From Bog-366 sp963722555 (GTDB lineage: Bacteria > Acidobacteriota > Terriglobia > UBA7540): a stretch of 64,000 nucleotides of DNA. The position numbers and the translations under genes were made by a program. The stretch spans positions 1,984,001 through 2,048,000 of the forward strand of contig CAVRNQ010000007.1 in the NCBI GenBank assembly GCA_963722555.1. The letters run 5' to 3'. A model generated the notes under the pieces. That model had not been told where the DNA came from. It saw nothing but the letters and a program-made list of their open reading frames with translations, and searched no databases. Below, one piece after another: positions 42,650 to 52,048 of the stretch (within the stretch, counting starts at the first letter, position 1; every line of letters begins with the position of its first letter).

Positions 42650-43093
42650 ATGTCAAGCGGCGCTTTCATTCAACAAGGAATCGAGTTTGCGTCTCGACCT
42701 GGGAAAACCAGAATTCTGCTGGTGGATGAGGACGCCAGCGACTTGAAACTTTATCGGCTGGTCCTGGAAGGCCATGGGTTCGAAGTTCGTGCCTGCGCAT
42801 CCCATGAATCCGGTGTCCGATTTCTGGACGCCGAGCCTTTTGACTTTGTGCTGGTGAGCCAGGGCAGCTTGGCCTTCGAGGGGCGGGCGGTCCTGGATCG
42901 CGCCGTGGAGTTGGATCGGTACCGGCCCGTCCTGGTGGTGACGCGCTGCATTGATATGGGTTGTTACCTGGAAGCCATGCAGATGGGTGCGGTGGATTAC
43001 CTGGAAAAGCCGGTGGCGCCGACAGAGTTGCTACGCTTCGTGCAGGCCCATGTTCAGCACAGCAAGTTCAGGATGCAGGCAGGCACGGCCTGA
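42650..43093 (+). CDS. Degenerate receiver-domain protein B
   Basis: The 147-residue single-domain receiver has ILLVDEDASDLKLY (acidic pocket kept), Ser70 instead of the phospho-Asp (FVLVSQGSLAFE), and the Lys in DYLEKPVAP. It is a paralogue of 41479-41919 with the common stretch IDMGCYLEAMQMGAVDYLEK. In both, the Asp loop continues with QG-x-x-AFE, indicating descent from a common pseudo-receiver rather than independent loss. Confidence 0.85.
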   Translation: MSSGAFIQQGIEFASRPGKTRILLVDEDASDLKLYRLVLEGHGFEVRACASHESGVRFLDAEPFDFVLVSQGSLAFEGRAVLDRAVELDRYRPVLVVTRCIDMGCYLEAMQMGAVDYLEKPVAPTELLRFVQAHVQHSKFRMQAGTA

Positions 43094-43110
43094 CGCGGCG
43101 GGGGGCATTC

Positions 43111-44433
43111 TTAAGCTCCCCTCGCGGCGGGTGGGGTGACAGTTCCAATGCGCGGAATGATTAATTGAAGGAGCACTATCGCCAGGGGGTGCATGACCCC
43201 GGCGATGAGGAAGAGCGGTACATACGAATGGAACCATTGCAGGGTGAAGCCGGCTACCCGCGCGATGATCGCCCCTCCAAAGGCACCGGCGGCTCCGCCT
43301 AGCCCCACCACCGACCCCACGTCCCTCTTCGGAAACATATCTGAAGCCAACGTGTACACGTTGGCTGACCACCCTTGGTGTGCTGCGGTCGCAACGGAGA
43401 TGAAGGCGAGCGCCCACCAGGGGCTGCGGGAGAACACGGCCAGGATGCCCGCAGGCATCAATAAGGCGCAAGCCAGCAGGGCGGTCTTGCGCGCAAAGTT
43501 AACGGAGTGCCCGCGGCGAAGCAGGAAGCCGGAAAGCCACCCGCCGACGATCGAGCCCGGTACCGCGGCCACCCACGGAATTGTTCCGAAAAGCGCCAAG
43601 CCTGCGATCGAAAAATGGCGTGCCTCGATCAGGTACTTGGGCAGCCAGAAAATGTAGAACCACCAGATGGGATCAGTCAGGAACTTGGCCAGCGTGAAAC
43701 CCCAGGCCTGTCGGTAGCGGAAAATCTCCACCCACGACAGACCTTTCCCCGGCGAGTCGGGCCCCTCGCCATCCGTAGTCTCAATCTGCTGGAGCTCAGC
43801 CGGCGTGAGCCAAGGGTGCTGCCGTGGAAGGCGGTAGAGAAGCTGCCAGGCGGCCAAGCAGGCAAAGCCCAGCGCGCCGGTGCCGATAAAGGCCGCCTTC
43901 CAACCCCATTTGAGGAACAACCACCCCACGACAGGGTAGGCTACCACCGTGCCTGCGGAGGTCGCAGAGTTGAAAATCGCAGTGGCCAAGGCGCGCTCGC
44001 GCTTGGGGAACCATTCGGCCACCGCCTTGATGGAAGCCGGAAAATTGCCCGCTTCTCCCGCTCCCAGTAGGAAGCGCGCCGCGGCAAACGACATCACGCC
44101 GCGCGCCAGAGCGTGCCCCATCGCGGCCAGTGACCACCAGGTCATGGCCAGCGCGTAGCCGAACCGCGTCCCCAGCCGGTCAACGATGCCGCCGAAGCCC
44201 AGCATCATGATCGCATAGGATACCTGGAAGGCGAAAACGATCCAACCATAGTCGTTTTCTGACCAATGGAAGAGCTGCTGCAGAGGATGCGCGAGGATCG
44301 CGATGGTGCCGCGGTCGATGTAGTTGACGAGCGTGCCAAAAAACAACAGCCCGCAAATCACCCAGCGAAGATGGGGAACCTTCAGGCCGCTGGCGGCGGA
44401 GGCGAGTGGTCGGGATGGGGTAGGCTCATTCAT
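43111..44433 (-). CDS. MFS transporter, ACS family (hexuronate ExuT-like)
   Basis: The 440-residue protein has 12 helices with the ACS-type pattern FGTLVNYIDRGTIAILAHPL, GFGGIVDRLGTRFGYALAMT and RFLLGAGEAGNFPASIKAVA. These are typical of hexuronate and related acid sugar transporters. iolB and a DUF6807 gene follow upstream on the same strand, consistent with import of uronate- or inositol-like substrates. ATG 44433 is preferred to 44448. Confidence 0.87.
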   Translation of the reverse strand: MNEPTPSRPLASAASGLKVPHLRWVICGLLFFGTLVNYIDRGTIAILAHPLQQLFHWSENDYGWIVFAFQVSYAIMMLGFGGIVDRLGTRFGYALAMTWWSLAAMGHALARGVMSFAAARFLLGAGEAGNFPASIKAVAEWFPKRERALATAIFNSATSAGTVVAYPVVGWLFLKWGWKAAFIGTGALGFACLAAWQLLYRLPRQHPWLTPAELQQIETTDGEGPDSPGKGLSWVEIFRYRQAWGFTLAKFLTDPIWWFYIFWLPKYLIEARHFSIAGLALFGTIPWVAAVPGSIVGGWLSGFLLRRGHSVNFARKTALLACALLMPAGILAVFSRSPWWALAFISVATAAHQGWSANVYTLASDMFPKRDVGSVVGLGGAAGAFGGAIIARVAGFTLQWFHSYVPLFLIAGVMHPLAIVLLQLIIPRIGTVTPPAARGA

Positions 44434-44551
44434 AATAACCGTAAACATCCTGCGCAGAAGTTATGGGGGGTGCGCCTGGACAATTCCGCAGCCCTGGGAG
44501 CGCGGGCGAGGATTTTAGTCCGTGAGTGAAAGCATGTCCAGTTATTCGTGC

Positions 44552-44712
44552 GGGAGTTATTTGGAATGGAATCCCTTTCGAAACACTGGTCATTCCCGCG
44601 AAAGCGGGAATCTATTCCGCAAGCCATCGGAAATGCGCCGCCGACGGACTGGATTCCCGCTTTCGCGGGAATGACTGCACTTGGCGGTGTCCCTGTCTCG
44701 CAAATGACACCA
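44552..44712. mobile_element. 161-bp MITE-like element, copy 1
   Basis: The right terminus CAAATGACACCA (44701-44712) and the diverged left terminus GGGAGTTATTTG (44552-44563, 9 of 12 matches to the inverse) bound the element. Inside are two facing CCCGC palindromes (44590 and 44651) around a core starting CCGCAAGCCAT. Copy 2 at 57978-58138 has exactly the same length; its flanks match in reverse orientation but its core matches in direct orientation. Confidence 0.8.
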
Positions 44713-44727
44713 CTACCCAGTCCCGGT

Positions 44728-45540
44728 TCACTGCCCTCTCACCCAGGCGTGGCGGGGATCGTCAGCCCAAGCTCCATAGCGCCGCTCTTCGCCGGCGAGC
44801 ACCCAAGTGTAGTGGAGTTCGTAGCCGGGCGCGGCCACCACAGGGTGATAGCCTTTCGGCAGCAGGACCGTGTCGCCGTCTTCAACCACGAACACGCTGG
44901 AGAAACCTTCCGGGTCATCGGCCGCGGTGTAGGTCCAAATGAAGCCGAAGCCTTGTGCGGGTTTCAGGCGAAAGTAATAAATCTCTTCGAGTACGGCTTC
45001 CTGGGGCGGGTTCGAGCGGTCGTGCTTGTGCGGCGGAAAACTTGACCAGTTGCCGGGCGGGTTCAGCGTTTCGCCGGCCAGCAGACGCTCCGCCGGCACG
45101 TTCTCGCCCAGCGCCGAGTAGACCGTGCGCAGCCAGTTGTCCCGCCCCACCTGCTTGGTGACGACGGTCGCGCCTTCCAGCAGCGCGGCCGCCGCCTGGG
45201 AGCTGGCGGGGGCCGAGAAGATTCCCATTTCCACCGCCGACTCCGCTTTGATCTCCACCTGCGAGTTAGGGGGGAGATAGCTCATTACCGGCGGTCCAGA
45301 AAAGACGTCGGCGCGTTTTCCGATCTGGCGGTAGATCTCCTTGCTTCTGCCGACGGTGCCGACCGTCAGGGTCACGGCGCCAGAGAAGATGTCGAGCACA
45401 TACTCGCGCCCCCCGGTGGACAGGGAGTGGCGGTCGCCTTTTTCCAGGTGGAGCGTAGCAAAATCGAGGAAACGCATCGTGCCGGGGGCGACGATCTGCT
45501 GGAACTTACCGTTCTTGCGCGCTTTGATCAGGCGATTCAT
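44728..45540 (-). CDS. iolB: 5-deoxy-glucuronate isomerase (IolB)
   Basis: The 270-residue bicupin carries the IolB hallmarks: NPPGNWSSFPPHKHD (metal-binding His pair), EEIYYFRLKPAQGFGFIWTY and LPKGYHPVVAAPGYELHY. IolB converts 5-deoxy-glucuronate to 2-deoxy-5-keto-gluconate in myo-inositol breakdown. The other iol genes are not in the window. ATG 45540 is used; a GTG six bases upstream also exists. Neighbours are an MFS transporter and a DUF6807 protein. Confidence 0.92.
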   Translation of the reverse strand: MNRLIKARKNGKFQQIVAPGTMRFLDFATLHLEKGDRHSLSTGGREYVLDIFSGAVTLTVGTVGRSKEIYRQIGKRADVFSGPPVMSYLPPNSQVEIKAESAVEMGIFSAPASSQAAAALLEGATVVTKQVGRDNWLRTVYSALGENVPAERLLAGETLNPPGNWSSFPPHKHDRSNPPQEAVLEEIYYFRLKPAQGFGFIWTYTAADDPEGFSSVFVVEDGDTVLLPKGYHPVVAAPGYELHYTWVLAGEERRYGAWADDPRHAWVRGQ

Positions 45541-45597
45541 GAACACCTCGAAGGGATTGACAAGTGCGGCGTCTTCTGATGGCAGCCCGTCTGGCGC

Positions 45598-46611
45598 CTA
45601 TTTGCTCTCCGCGTATTGACGGTAGGCTTCGGCGATGTGGGCCTCGGCGGCGTCGCCGTGGTGGATCAACACGCGGTAACGCAGCGTGAGCGACTGGCCC
45701 TGGGAAATCGTGACACTGCCATCGCGCTTGGGGTCCTTGTAAAAATCGTGCTCGCCGAAGGGATTGACGGCGAACAGTCCGTAGTCGCGTGCGTGCCAAT
45801 AAGTGGGATGCTTGATATTTGCAGGATTGTCAAATATAGCAATACCTAGGTCTTCCCCGGCCACCACCCCGGAGTAATCCACCCAGTCGGCGCGCTTGCC
45901 CCAGATCGCCTCTTCACCCACCTTGCCTTCGGAGTTCAGCATCTTGCCGCCGGGCTTTTGGAGCGCTTTGACCACACGGATGGCAAAGGTGCCTTCCTTG
46001 GTGTCGCCTATCTTCAGCGGTGTGCCTTGGTCGGCGGTGATTGTGATGGCGCAATCAATGACCCGCGTGGAGGCATCCCCGCGGAAGGTATACTCCTGCG
46101 CCTCGCTGCCGATAGCCTTGCCGTCGGGGCCAACTAGGTTGAAGACAGCGCTTAGGGTGCCCGTATTACCCTCCGCCTTTGCCTCCTCGAGTTTGCGTAA
46201 AACGGTGCGGCCCAGGGGCAAGTCCCCGCTGGTGGGGTAAAAGATGCCCTGGGCGGTCTGGTCCTGCTTGGTCGGTGGGGTTTCGCCCCAGAAATCCAGG
46301 TTATTGATATTCCCGTGCGCGAAGAACAGAGCGCGATGGTGGGGGTGGTCCGTGCTTTCGCCCGGGATGTCAGTGCGCATGGGGAATCCCCGCGTTACCA
46401 CCGTACCTTCCGCCGAACGCAGGGGGTGGAGATAGGGCTTGGGTGAACTCGAGCCAAAATAATAGGTCGTGAAAGGTTTGCCCCCGATGAGTACTTCGAC
46501 GGAATCGGGATGCGGTTGGAACTTCACCGTTTGGTCGGCGCCCGTCAAGAAGGCGCACGACAGGATGCCGGCGAAAGCCAGTGCACAAGCGGTCTTCAGG
46601 AAGCAAGTCAT
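45598..46611 (-). CDS. Secreted DUF6807 (PmoA-like) protein
   Basis: A signal peptide (ACALAFAGILSCAFLTGA) leads a 337-residue beta-rich protein with TTYYFGSSSPKPYLHPLRSA, DHPHHRALFFAHGNINNLDF and HARDYGLFAVNPFG. This is the DUF6807 family, often labelled PmoA although it is not a monooxygenase subunit; it is common in Acidobacteriota and Planctomycetes beside sugar genes. It likely binds or acts on a sugar in the periplasm, and lies 57 bp before iolB. Confidence 0.85.
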   Translation of the reverse strand: MTCFLKTACALAFAGILSCAFLTGADQTVKFQPHPDSVEVLIGGKPFTTYYFGSSSPKPYLHPLRSAEGTVVTRGFPMRTDIPGESTDHPHHRALFFAHGNINNLDFWGETPPTKQDQTAQGIFYPTSGDLPLGRTVLRKLEEAKAEGNTGTLSAVFNLVGPDGKAIGSEAQEYTFRGDASTRVIDCAITITADQGTPLKIGDTKEGTFAIRVVKALQKPGGKMLNSEGKVGEEAIWGKRADWVDYSGVVAGEDLGIAIFDNPANIKHPTYWHARDYGLFAVNPFGEHDFYKDPKRDGSVTISQGQSLTLRYRVLIHHGDAAEAHIAEAYRQYAESK

Positions 46612-46870
46612 GGGGAGAAGCCTCGCGTCATCGGGATTGTCTGCTTAATAGACGGCCACTTCGTTCGCGGGGTCCGGGCGAAGCCCGGCGCAGCTCTTGT
46701 CCCCTCGCGAGCCGTGGCGTTCCAGCGCCCCAGAGGCGTGTTAGAACCTTGAGATTATCAGCGTCCCCGAACGATCCTGTCAAGCCGACCCACCGGACTC
46801 ACTGGGTACGGAGACGGGTCGCCCCCGCCAGGCCTTGCCCGGGGTTTGTCGAGCGATTCATCCGATTGGA

Positions 46871-46902
46871 TTGTCACAAGCAACCTTACACTGTAGTATA
46901 AT
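46871..46902 (+). promoter_or_regulatory. Candidate sigma-70 promoter of the XRE gene
   Basis: TTGTCA (46871-46876) is followed after 17 bases by TAGTAT and, overlapping, after 20 bases by a perfect TATAAT (46897-46902). It lies about 115 bp before the XRE start in a 400-bp gap that shows no gene. Confidence 0.45.
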
Positions 46903-47018
46903 AAAGCGTTTCACACGATTTGCCCCGGAGTTTTACGGGTACCCCCTGCTCTTAGAAAATTGCACCCTGGGGGCTGGATGCAGGGAAGGAACCTGTTCTC
47001 CGAACATCACTCTGCAAT

Positions 47019-47828
47019 ATGTCCCAACCCTTTGCCTCCGTACCGCAGACCGCTACCCTGGGCCTCAGTGAGCAAGCGGGTTTCCGGTTGAAGCAAATTC
47101 GTGAACGTTTGGGGCTCACCCTGCGCCAGGTTGAGGAAGCCAGCCTGGAAATCGCTGACACCGAGCGGAACTCTGAATACGTGGTTTCCACGGCGCGCCT
47201 CAACCAGATTGAGAACGACGGCTCACTCCCCAGTATCTACAAGTTTTACAGCCTGACCGTGATCTACCAGTTGAGCATCGAAGAGATGATGGGGTTGTAC
47301 GGGATCAACCTGGGAAAGATGCAGCAGCACCGGCTTGCCACACGCCAGACCTCCACCCACCTCTTCACCGCAGAACTCGGCGACCCGACGCGGGTGATTC
47401 GTTTTCCGGTACGCTTCGACCCGGGTTTCCAACCGGAAAAAACCGCCTTTCTCTCACGCTTGATCAATCTCTGGGGTGAGGTCCCCGCCGGGTTGCTGAC
47501 CCAACTCGACCTGAAGAAATACCGGTACGGGTACATCGGCCTGGAAGACAGGATGATGGGGCCGATTCTGAGGCCGGGGTCGGTCGTGCAGGTGGACGAC
47601 ACGCGGCGCAGGATTGTGAACTCCGGCTGGCTGACCGAATACGACCGGCCCATCTATTTCCTGGAGCTGCGCTACAGTTACGAGTGTTGCTGGTGCTATC
47701 AGCGTGGGAAGGAAGTGACCCTGCTTCCCCACCCGTTGTCTCCCGCCGGGCCGCGGGCCATCCGGATTCCTGACGACGGAGAAGTGCTAGGGCAGGTCAT
47801 CGGCGTCGCGATGCGGATCGTGCAGTAA
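47019..47828 (+). CDS. XRE-family regulator with C-terminal S24-like domain
   Basis: The 269-residue protein has an HTH at about 20-85 (GFRLKQIRERLGLTLRQVEE, RLNQIENDGSLPSIYKFYSL). The C-terminal half (YIGLEDRMMGPILRPGSVVQ, GKEVTLLPHPLSPAGPRAIR, LGQVIGVAMRI) resembles the S24/LexA-like beta fold without an obvious Ser-Lys dyad. It probably binds a ligand or dimerises. Its 3' end overlaps the convergent next gene by 42 bp. Confidence 0.82.
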   Translation: MSQPFASVPQTATLGLSEQAGFRLKQIRERLGLTLRQVEEASLEIADTERNSEYVVSTARLNQIENDGSLPSIYKFYSLTVIYQLSIEEMMGLYGINLGKMQQHRLATRQTSTHLFTAELGDPTRVIRFPVRFDPGFQPEKTAFLSRLINLWGEVPAGLLTQLDLKKYRYGYIGLEDRMMGPILRPGSVVQVDDTRRRIVNSGWLTEYDRPIYFLELRYSYECCWCYQRGKEVTLLPHPLSPAGPRAIRIPDDGEVLGQVIGVAMRIVQ

Positions 47829-48287
47829 CGGCCAGAGATCGGTTTCCCGCAGGATTCTGAGCACAATCTCAATATTCTTATCGAAAAGCTCCCGCGCCAA
47901 GGGATGGCCTTTCTCCGGCGGGAGGATTTGATAAGACCGCAACTGCTGCCACACTTCCACCAGCCGCGCTTTGTCTTCCTTCAGGGACTCGAAAAACCCC
48001 ACCAAGTCTTCAGTCTGCTCCTTCAAAGGCAGGGAGACGAGTTCTTCAAAAACCCGGATGTGGGATTGGTGCAGGCCCTCGTCAACGACTTCCGGCGCAT
48101 AGCGCGCCTCCAGCCCGTAATGGTGATAGCGACCCGTGCTGTAGTCGCGCAAAGAGGCGAGATAAACCAACCGGCTGAAATGCCCTTGGAGCGCCGCCAG
48201 AGTGTGGTCCGCAAGATCTCGCACCAAGAGTTCGAGTTCTTGCCGATAGGCCGCACGTTCCTGGTCACTTTGCTGGTCGTTGGGCAT
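47787..48287 (-). CDS. Conserved-looking hypothetical protein, convergent with XRE gene
   Basis: The 166-residue soluble helical protein (QELELLVRDLADHTLAALQG, GRYHHYGLEARYAPEVVDEG) has no signal peptide or membrane helix. I do not recognise a domain. The 42-bp tail-to-tail overlap with the XRE gene is real as both frames look coding. Confidence 0.7.
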   Translation of the reverse strand: MPNDQQSDQERAAYRQELELLVRDLADHTLAALQGHFSRLVYLASLRDYSTGRYHHYGLEARYAPEVVDEGLHQSHIRVFEELVSLPLKEQTEDLVGFFESLKEDKARLVEVWQQLRSYQILPPEKGHPLARELFDKNIEIVLRILRETDLWPLLHDPHRDADDLP

Positions 48288-48605
48288 GCCGGACGGCCGG
48301 CTGAGGGAGCGTCCCCTCCCGCCGCCTTGACCTCCTTGAGTCTGGGGGAATTATACACGCAGAGAGGCGGCGGTGGACGTAGATCCGCGAGGGCAGGCGT
48401 GCGCTACGTGGCGGCGAGGCCCACTCCGCAGAATAACCAGGCGCAACCAATCCATCTTCGGCGCCCTACGGAGCTCGGAGACAGACATGTTGTCTTATCG
48501 ACATTGTGTACTGGCCACAACGTTTATGCTTGACAAGTAAACCCGGGGGGGGGGGTAGGGTTTGCGGACAGAGTTCACCTTTACCACAACCTGCTGGAGG
48601 AAGCT

Positions 48606-51263
48606 ATGAAAGCTGTGCGCATCGCTCTTCTCCTCGCGACTCTCGGGGCACTTGCATTTTGCTTCCTGGATCCCAACCCTGACATGGCTCACGCGCGAGC
48701 GCGCCAAATCAGCGTCAAACGCCATTCTACCCGATCTACTACGGCGGGGCCGCACGAGCTTGATTTTCCATACTATTCACTCCGCGACGGGTCCAATTCA
48801 ACCCTGATGCTGGTCAACCGATCGCCCGATGCACTCCCTTTCGTCGTGGCGTTTCGCAGTCTCTCTGGCAAAACACTTCTTGCGCCCTCTCGGACCATTC
48901 CTCCTCAGGAGAAGCTTTCCATTGATGTCGGGGGTCTTGTGGCGCAACTCGGGGGCAATGTCATTGGAGATTTCGGCGAAGGGAGCGCGGCGCTATACTT
49001 TGTGGGGAGAGTCAGGCCACTTACCGGTCACATAAGCATTTCGGACCCTGCGCGCCGCACGAGTTGGCAGGGGGAAAAGATTCCCAATGCCCCGCAGCGG
49101 CGACCAGCGTCCAAAGAACTACATGGTTTGTGGTGGGGAATTGGGGCAGGGCGCGAGGCCACGATGGTAGTTTCAAATACGGCGGCTACCCCCGTGACCG
49201 CGGACGTGTTCCTCGACTTCCTGGGCAAGCGCTACGCAAGCGCCCCGCTCACTTTCGAGCCGCACGAGACCAAGCCCTTGTCCGTCGCTGGGCTACTCGC
49301 CAGCCTGAACTTGAGCCCGTCGCAGGCGCCCGAAGGTGGCATCTCGATTGTTCCCCGCAGCCCGCAACCGTCGCTGATTGCTCAGGGTAGAATCACGGAC
49401 CCCCTTGGCGGGTTTTCCTCGGGACTCAGTTTTCACGACCCGGCCCATCAACTGGCCAGCGCCCTTCACGCCAACGGTGTTCCCATTGGCGTGCCCAGCC
49501 CTGACTCACCCTATGCTCGCATGGGTACATTCGTCCCCCACGTGATCGTGCGAAACCTGCAGGCTGCTCCGCAAAGTGTGACTATCACTGTCGAGTACGC
49601 CGGCGCGAAGGGAACCGAACAGGTCGTGCTGCCACCCCTCACGCTGGCGGGGTATACGACCCAAGAAACGACGTTGGAATCAGTTATGGGAGAGCTACCT
49701 CTCCCCCTACCGTTCTGCTCGGTCCGCATTCAGCACGGCGGGCCTGCTGGTTCTGTGGTCGCGGCAGTTTCGAGCCTGGAAATCAGCGGGAATACGGCAA
49801 TCGACAGCCCGGTCGCCAATGAGGGTGACGGCTGGGCGGGCTCGGGCGCGCACGCCTGGCATCTGGATGAAGATACGGAATCGGTCCTTTTCCTGACCAA
49901 CGAGAGTGAGAAGGAGTGCCCCATCGCCGTCCAAGTGCACGCCAACGGCGTGGCCTATCAGGTTCCTGCTCTGAGTCTAAAACCACGCGAGACGCGGGCC
50001 ATCGACCTGCGGAAGCTCCGGGACGCGCAGCAAGCGGATTTGAGGGGCCATAAAATCCCGGCGGGAGCGACGGACGGCATCGTCCGATGGACTCGGCTGG
50101 CCAAATTGCCAGTCATGGGACAGATGGAAGTGGTGCAGCCGGCCGAGGCAATGGCAAGTCCCGATTTCGAGGGGGGTGACCCCTGCCCACCGTGCTATGC
50201 TGGTTCGCGGATGGTGCCCACGCAGAGCACACTCATACCGACCCAGACAGTCGATTTCAATGTTTCGGGACTTTTCCAAGATTGTGATGGTCTCCCCGAG
50301 CCTTGGGCTCTGTCGAGCGTTGACTGGATTTCTTGGTATCCCGCGGTCGCCACGGCCTCCAACGGTTCCGGAACACAGGGGCTGGTGACGGGGGTGAGTG
50401 GGGGCAGCACGAGGATCGAAGCGGATCTTATTGCCCAGTCGTGTGATCCTTGTGGACCTTGCGACTGTCAGTATGTCACCGATACTGCCTATGGCACGGC
50501 CAATGTGGCACCCAACATCACCAGCCTCTCCCCTCCGCGCGGACTGATCGGCGTCACAACAAGCGTGACGATAAGCGGCGGCGGGTTCGGGACTAACCCT
50601 ACGGTGAGCGCAGGCACTGGCATAACCGTGACCAGGAACTCCTTCACTGACACCCAAATTCACGCAAGCTTTGCCGTGGCCAGCAATGCGCCAAGTGGCA
50701 ACCACAGCGTCACCGTAACTACGGCACAGGGGACCAGCAACAGCGTCAACTTCTACGTCCAGGTACCAACGAGCCTGTCAATCGTTTCCGGTACCGATCA
50801 CACTACTAGCGAGGCGAGTTGCCACACCACGGTCAACGGACAACCAGCGACGGGATGTGGCGTTGTTCGATCCTTTACATATCAAGTCAAAGACCAGGAG
50901 AGCACGCCACAACCGATTACTGGCGCAGGCATAGCATCCCTCCAGGTCTGGGATGAAATCCACACAACCTCCCCCAACAATTTAGGCATCACCGGTTACA
51001 CGACAACCTGCACAGGGAAAATGGGGCCACCGGTTAACGGGGTGGACCCAGGAACGAACAACGGCCCATGCGGTCTTTACGTGAACTCCTCAGGGCAGTT
51101 CAACGAGCAAGGTCTCAGTGTTTGTTCGACGGTCTGTTACAGTAGCAACGCATGCATAGCTGCGGGACCAACTAATGCCAATCAGACTGCCCACGTCGGA
51201 TCATTTTCGATTGTTCAGCAGATCTCATACTACTGTGGTTATGTGCGCGTGAATGGGCAGTAG
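48606..51263 (+). CDS. Large secreted protein with IPT/TIG domain
   Basis: ATG 48606 follows GGAGGAAGCT. A signal peptide (ALLLATLGALAFCFLDPNP) leads 885 residues. Repeated beta domains (about 50-500) contain GDGWAGSGAHAWHLDEDTES and KPRETRAIDLRKL; an IPT/TIG Ig-like domain follows (ITSLSPPRGLIGVTTSVTIS, about 635-720). It is probably a surface or extracellular binding protein. The next gene starts 12 bp downstream (operon). Truncated relatives lie at 52222-52944, 54090-54480 and about 59010. Confidence 0.8.
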   Translation: MKAVRIALLLATLGALAFCFLDPNPDMAHARARQISVKRHSTRSTTAGPHELDFPYYSLRDGSNSTLMLVNRSPDALPFVVAFRSLSGKTLLAPSRTIPPQEKLSIDVGGLVAQLGGNVIGDFGEGSAALYFVGRVRPLTGHISISDPARRTSWQGEKIPNAPQRRPASKELHGLWWGIGAGREATMVVSNTAATPVTADVFLDFLGKRYASAPLTFEPHETKPLSVAGLLASLNLSPSQAPEGGISIVPRSPQPSLIAQGRITDPLGGFSSGLSFHDPAHQLASALHANGVPIGVPSPDSPYARMGTFVPHVIVRNLQAAPQSVTITVEYAGAKGTEQVVLPPLTLAGYTTQETTLESVMGELPLPLPFCSVRIQHGGPAGSVVAAVSSLEISGNTAIDSPVANEGDGWAGSGAHAWHLDEDTESVLFLTNESEKECPIAVQVHANGVAYQVPALSLKPRETRAIDLRKLRDAQQADLRGHKIPAGATDGIVRWTRLAKLPVMGQMEVVQPAEAMASPDFEGGDPCPPCYAGSRMVPTQSTLIPTQTVDFNVSGLFQDCDGLPEPWALSSVDWISWYPAVATASNGSGTQGLVTGVSGGSTRIEADLIAQSCDPCGPCDCQYVTDTAYGTANVAPNITSLSPPRGLIGVTTSVTISGGGFGTNPTVSAGTGITVTRNSFTDTQIHASFAVASNAPSGNHSVTVTTAQGTSNSVNFYVQVPTSLSIVSGTDHTTSEASCHTTVNGQPATGCGVVRSFTYQVKDQESTPQPITGAGIASLQVWDEIHTTSPNNLGITGYTTTCTGKMGPPVNGVDPGTNNGPCGLYVNSSGQFNEQGLSVCSTVCYSSNACIAAGPTNANQTAHVGSFSIVQQISYYCGYVRVNGQ

Positions 51264-51275
51264 AGGAGGGTCGCA

Positions 51276-52031
51276 ATGGTTACAGGGTTAGGGTTGTTTC
51301 TTTGGCTTTTGCAAGCCCCGGCAGGCTCTCTAGCACAGGCAGCCCCCAAGGAGTCCGCGGCGCTGGAAGCGAAGCTACAGACTCGCGTAACAGATTATCA
51401 GCTCGTCGCTGACGATTTCGTGGACGCCCTTCTGAAAGTAGCACATGAATACAAGATACCCATGGGCATCGTGTGCGTCCGAACGCCCCCCGTGATGAGC
51501 GGCGTGAAGCTCTCCAAGAAAGAGGCTAGCGTTCAAGAGATCATTCAAGCCATCGTCAAAGCCCAGCCGGGATACACGATGACAAGGAAGAGCGGGCTCG
51601 TCCACATATTTGGTCCTGGGCTCGTGCCTGACAGAGAAAATTTTCTCAAGCTGAAGGTGCCCGAATTCGAGGTCCACAATCAGGTCGTGGAGATCGCAGA
51701 GCGCCGTCTTGGCGACATCGTGAACGCCACTGTGTCCCCGCCCAAACCCGTGCCAGGTGGGAAGGCGGCGGGAGGTATCGGGCACAGTGAGTTCGTCGAA
51801 GTAGGCGATCCGGATCTGAACCTCAAGCTGCGGGACGTAAGCGTCGAGGAGATTCTGGACGCCCTCACTCTGGCCTCTGACAGGGGCGTGTGGATTGTTA
51901 CTTTTGCTGCTGCCGGGGAACTTACGCCCACAGGCTTTCGGCGGATGGAGTCCCCGGTCAGTAGCGAGGCCCTTCCCCACCCGGCGAAGCCGCTCTGGGA
52001 GCTTTTGAAGTGGGGACGGAAACCTTACTAG
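51276..52031 (+). CDS. Secreted STN-like (secretin/TonB short N-terminal-like) protein
   Basis: The start follows GAGGAGGGTCGCA. A short signal peptide (LGLFLWLLQAPAGSLAQAA) leads a region resembling STN domains: DDFVDALLKVAHEYKIPMGI, KKEASVQEIIQAIVKAQPGY and a second half with NLKLRDVSVEEILDALTLAS. STN domains sense or bind partners in secretins and TonB receptors. A REP cluster begins 18 bp after the stop and may mark a truncation. Confidence 0.65.
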   Translation: MVTGLGLFLWLLQAPAGSLAQAAPKESAALEAKLQTRVTDYQLVADDFVDALLKVAHEYKIPMGIVCVRTPPVMSGVKLSKKEASVQEIIQAIVKAQPGYTMTRKSGLVHIFGPGLVPDRENFLKLKVPEFEVHNQVVEIAERRLGDIVNATVSPPKPVPGGKAAGGIGHSEFVEVGDPDLNLKLRDVSVEEILDALTLASDRGVWIVTFAAAGELTPTGFRRMESPVSSEALPHPAKPLWELLKWGRKPY

Positions 52032-52048
52032 GACAGACCAACCCCAAC

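Noticed and set aside
48546..48557. G-run just before the IPT gene as a phase-variable tract
   Set aside because: It lies about 50 bp before the start and outside the promoter elements I can recognise; similar C/G runs at 10252, 12653 and 30962-type GC stretches suggest ordinary composition. Read data on length variation would be needed.
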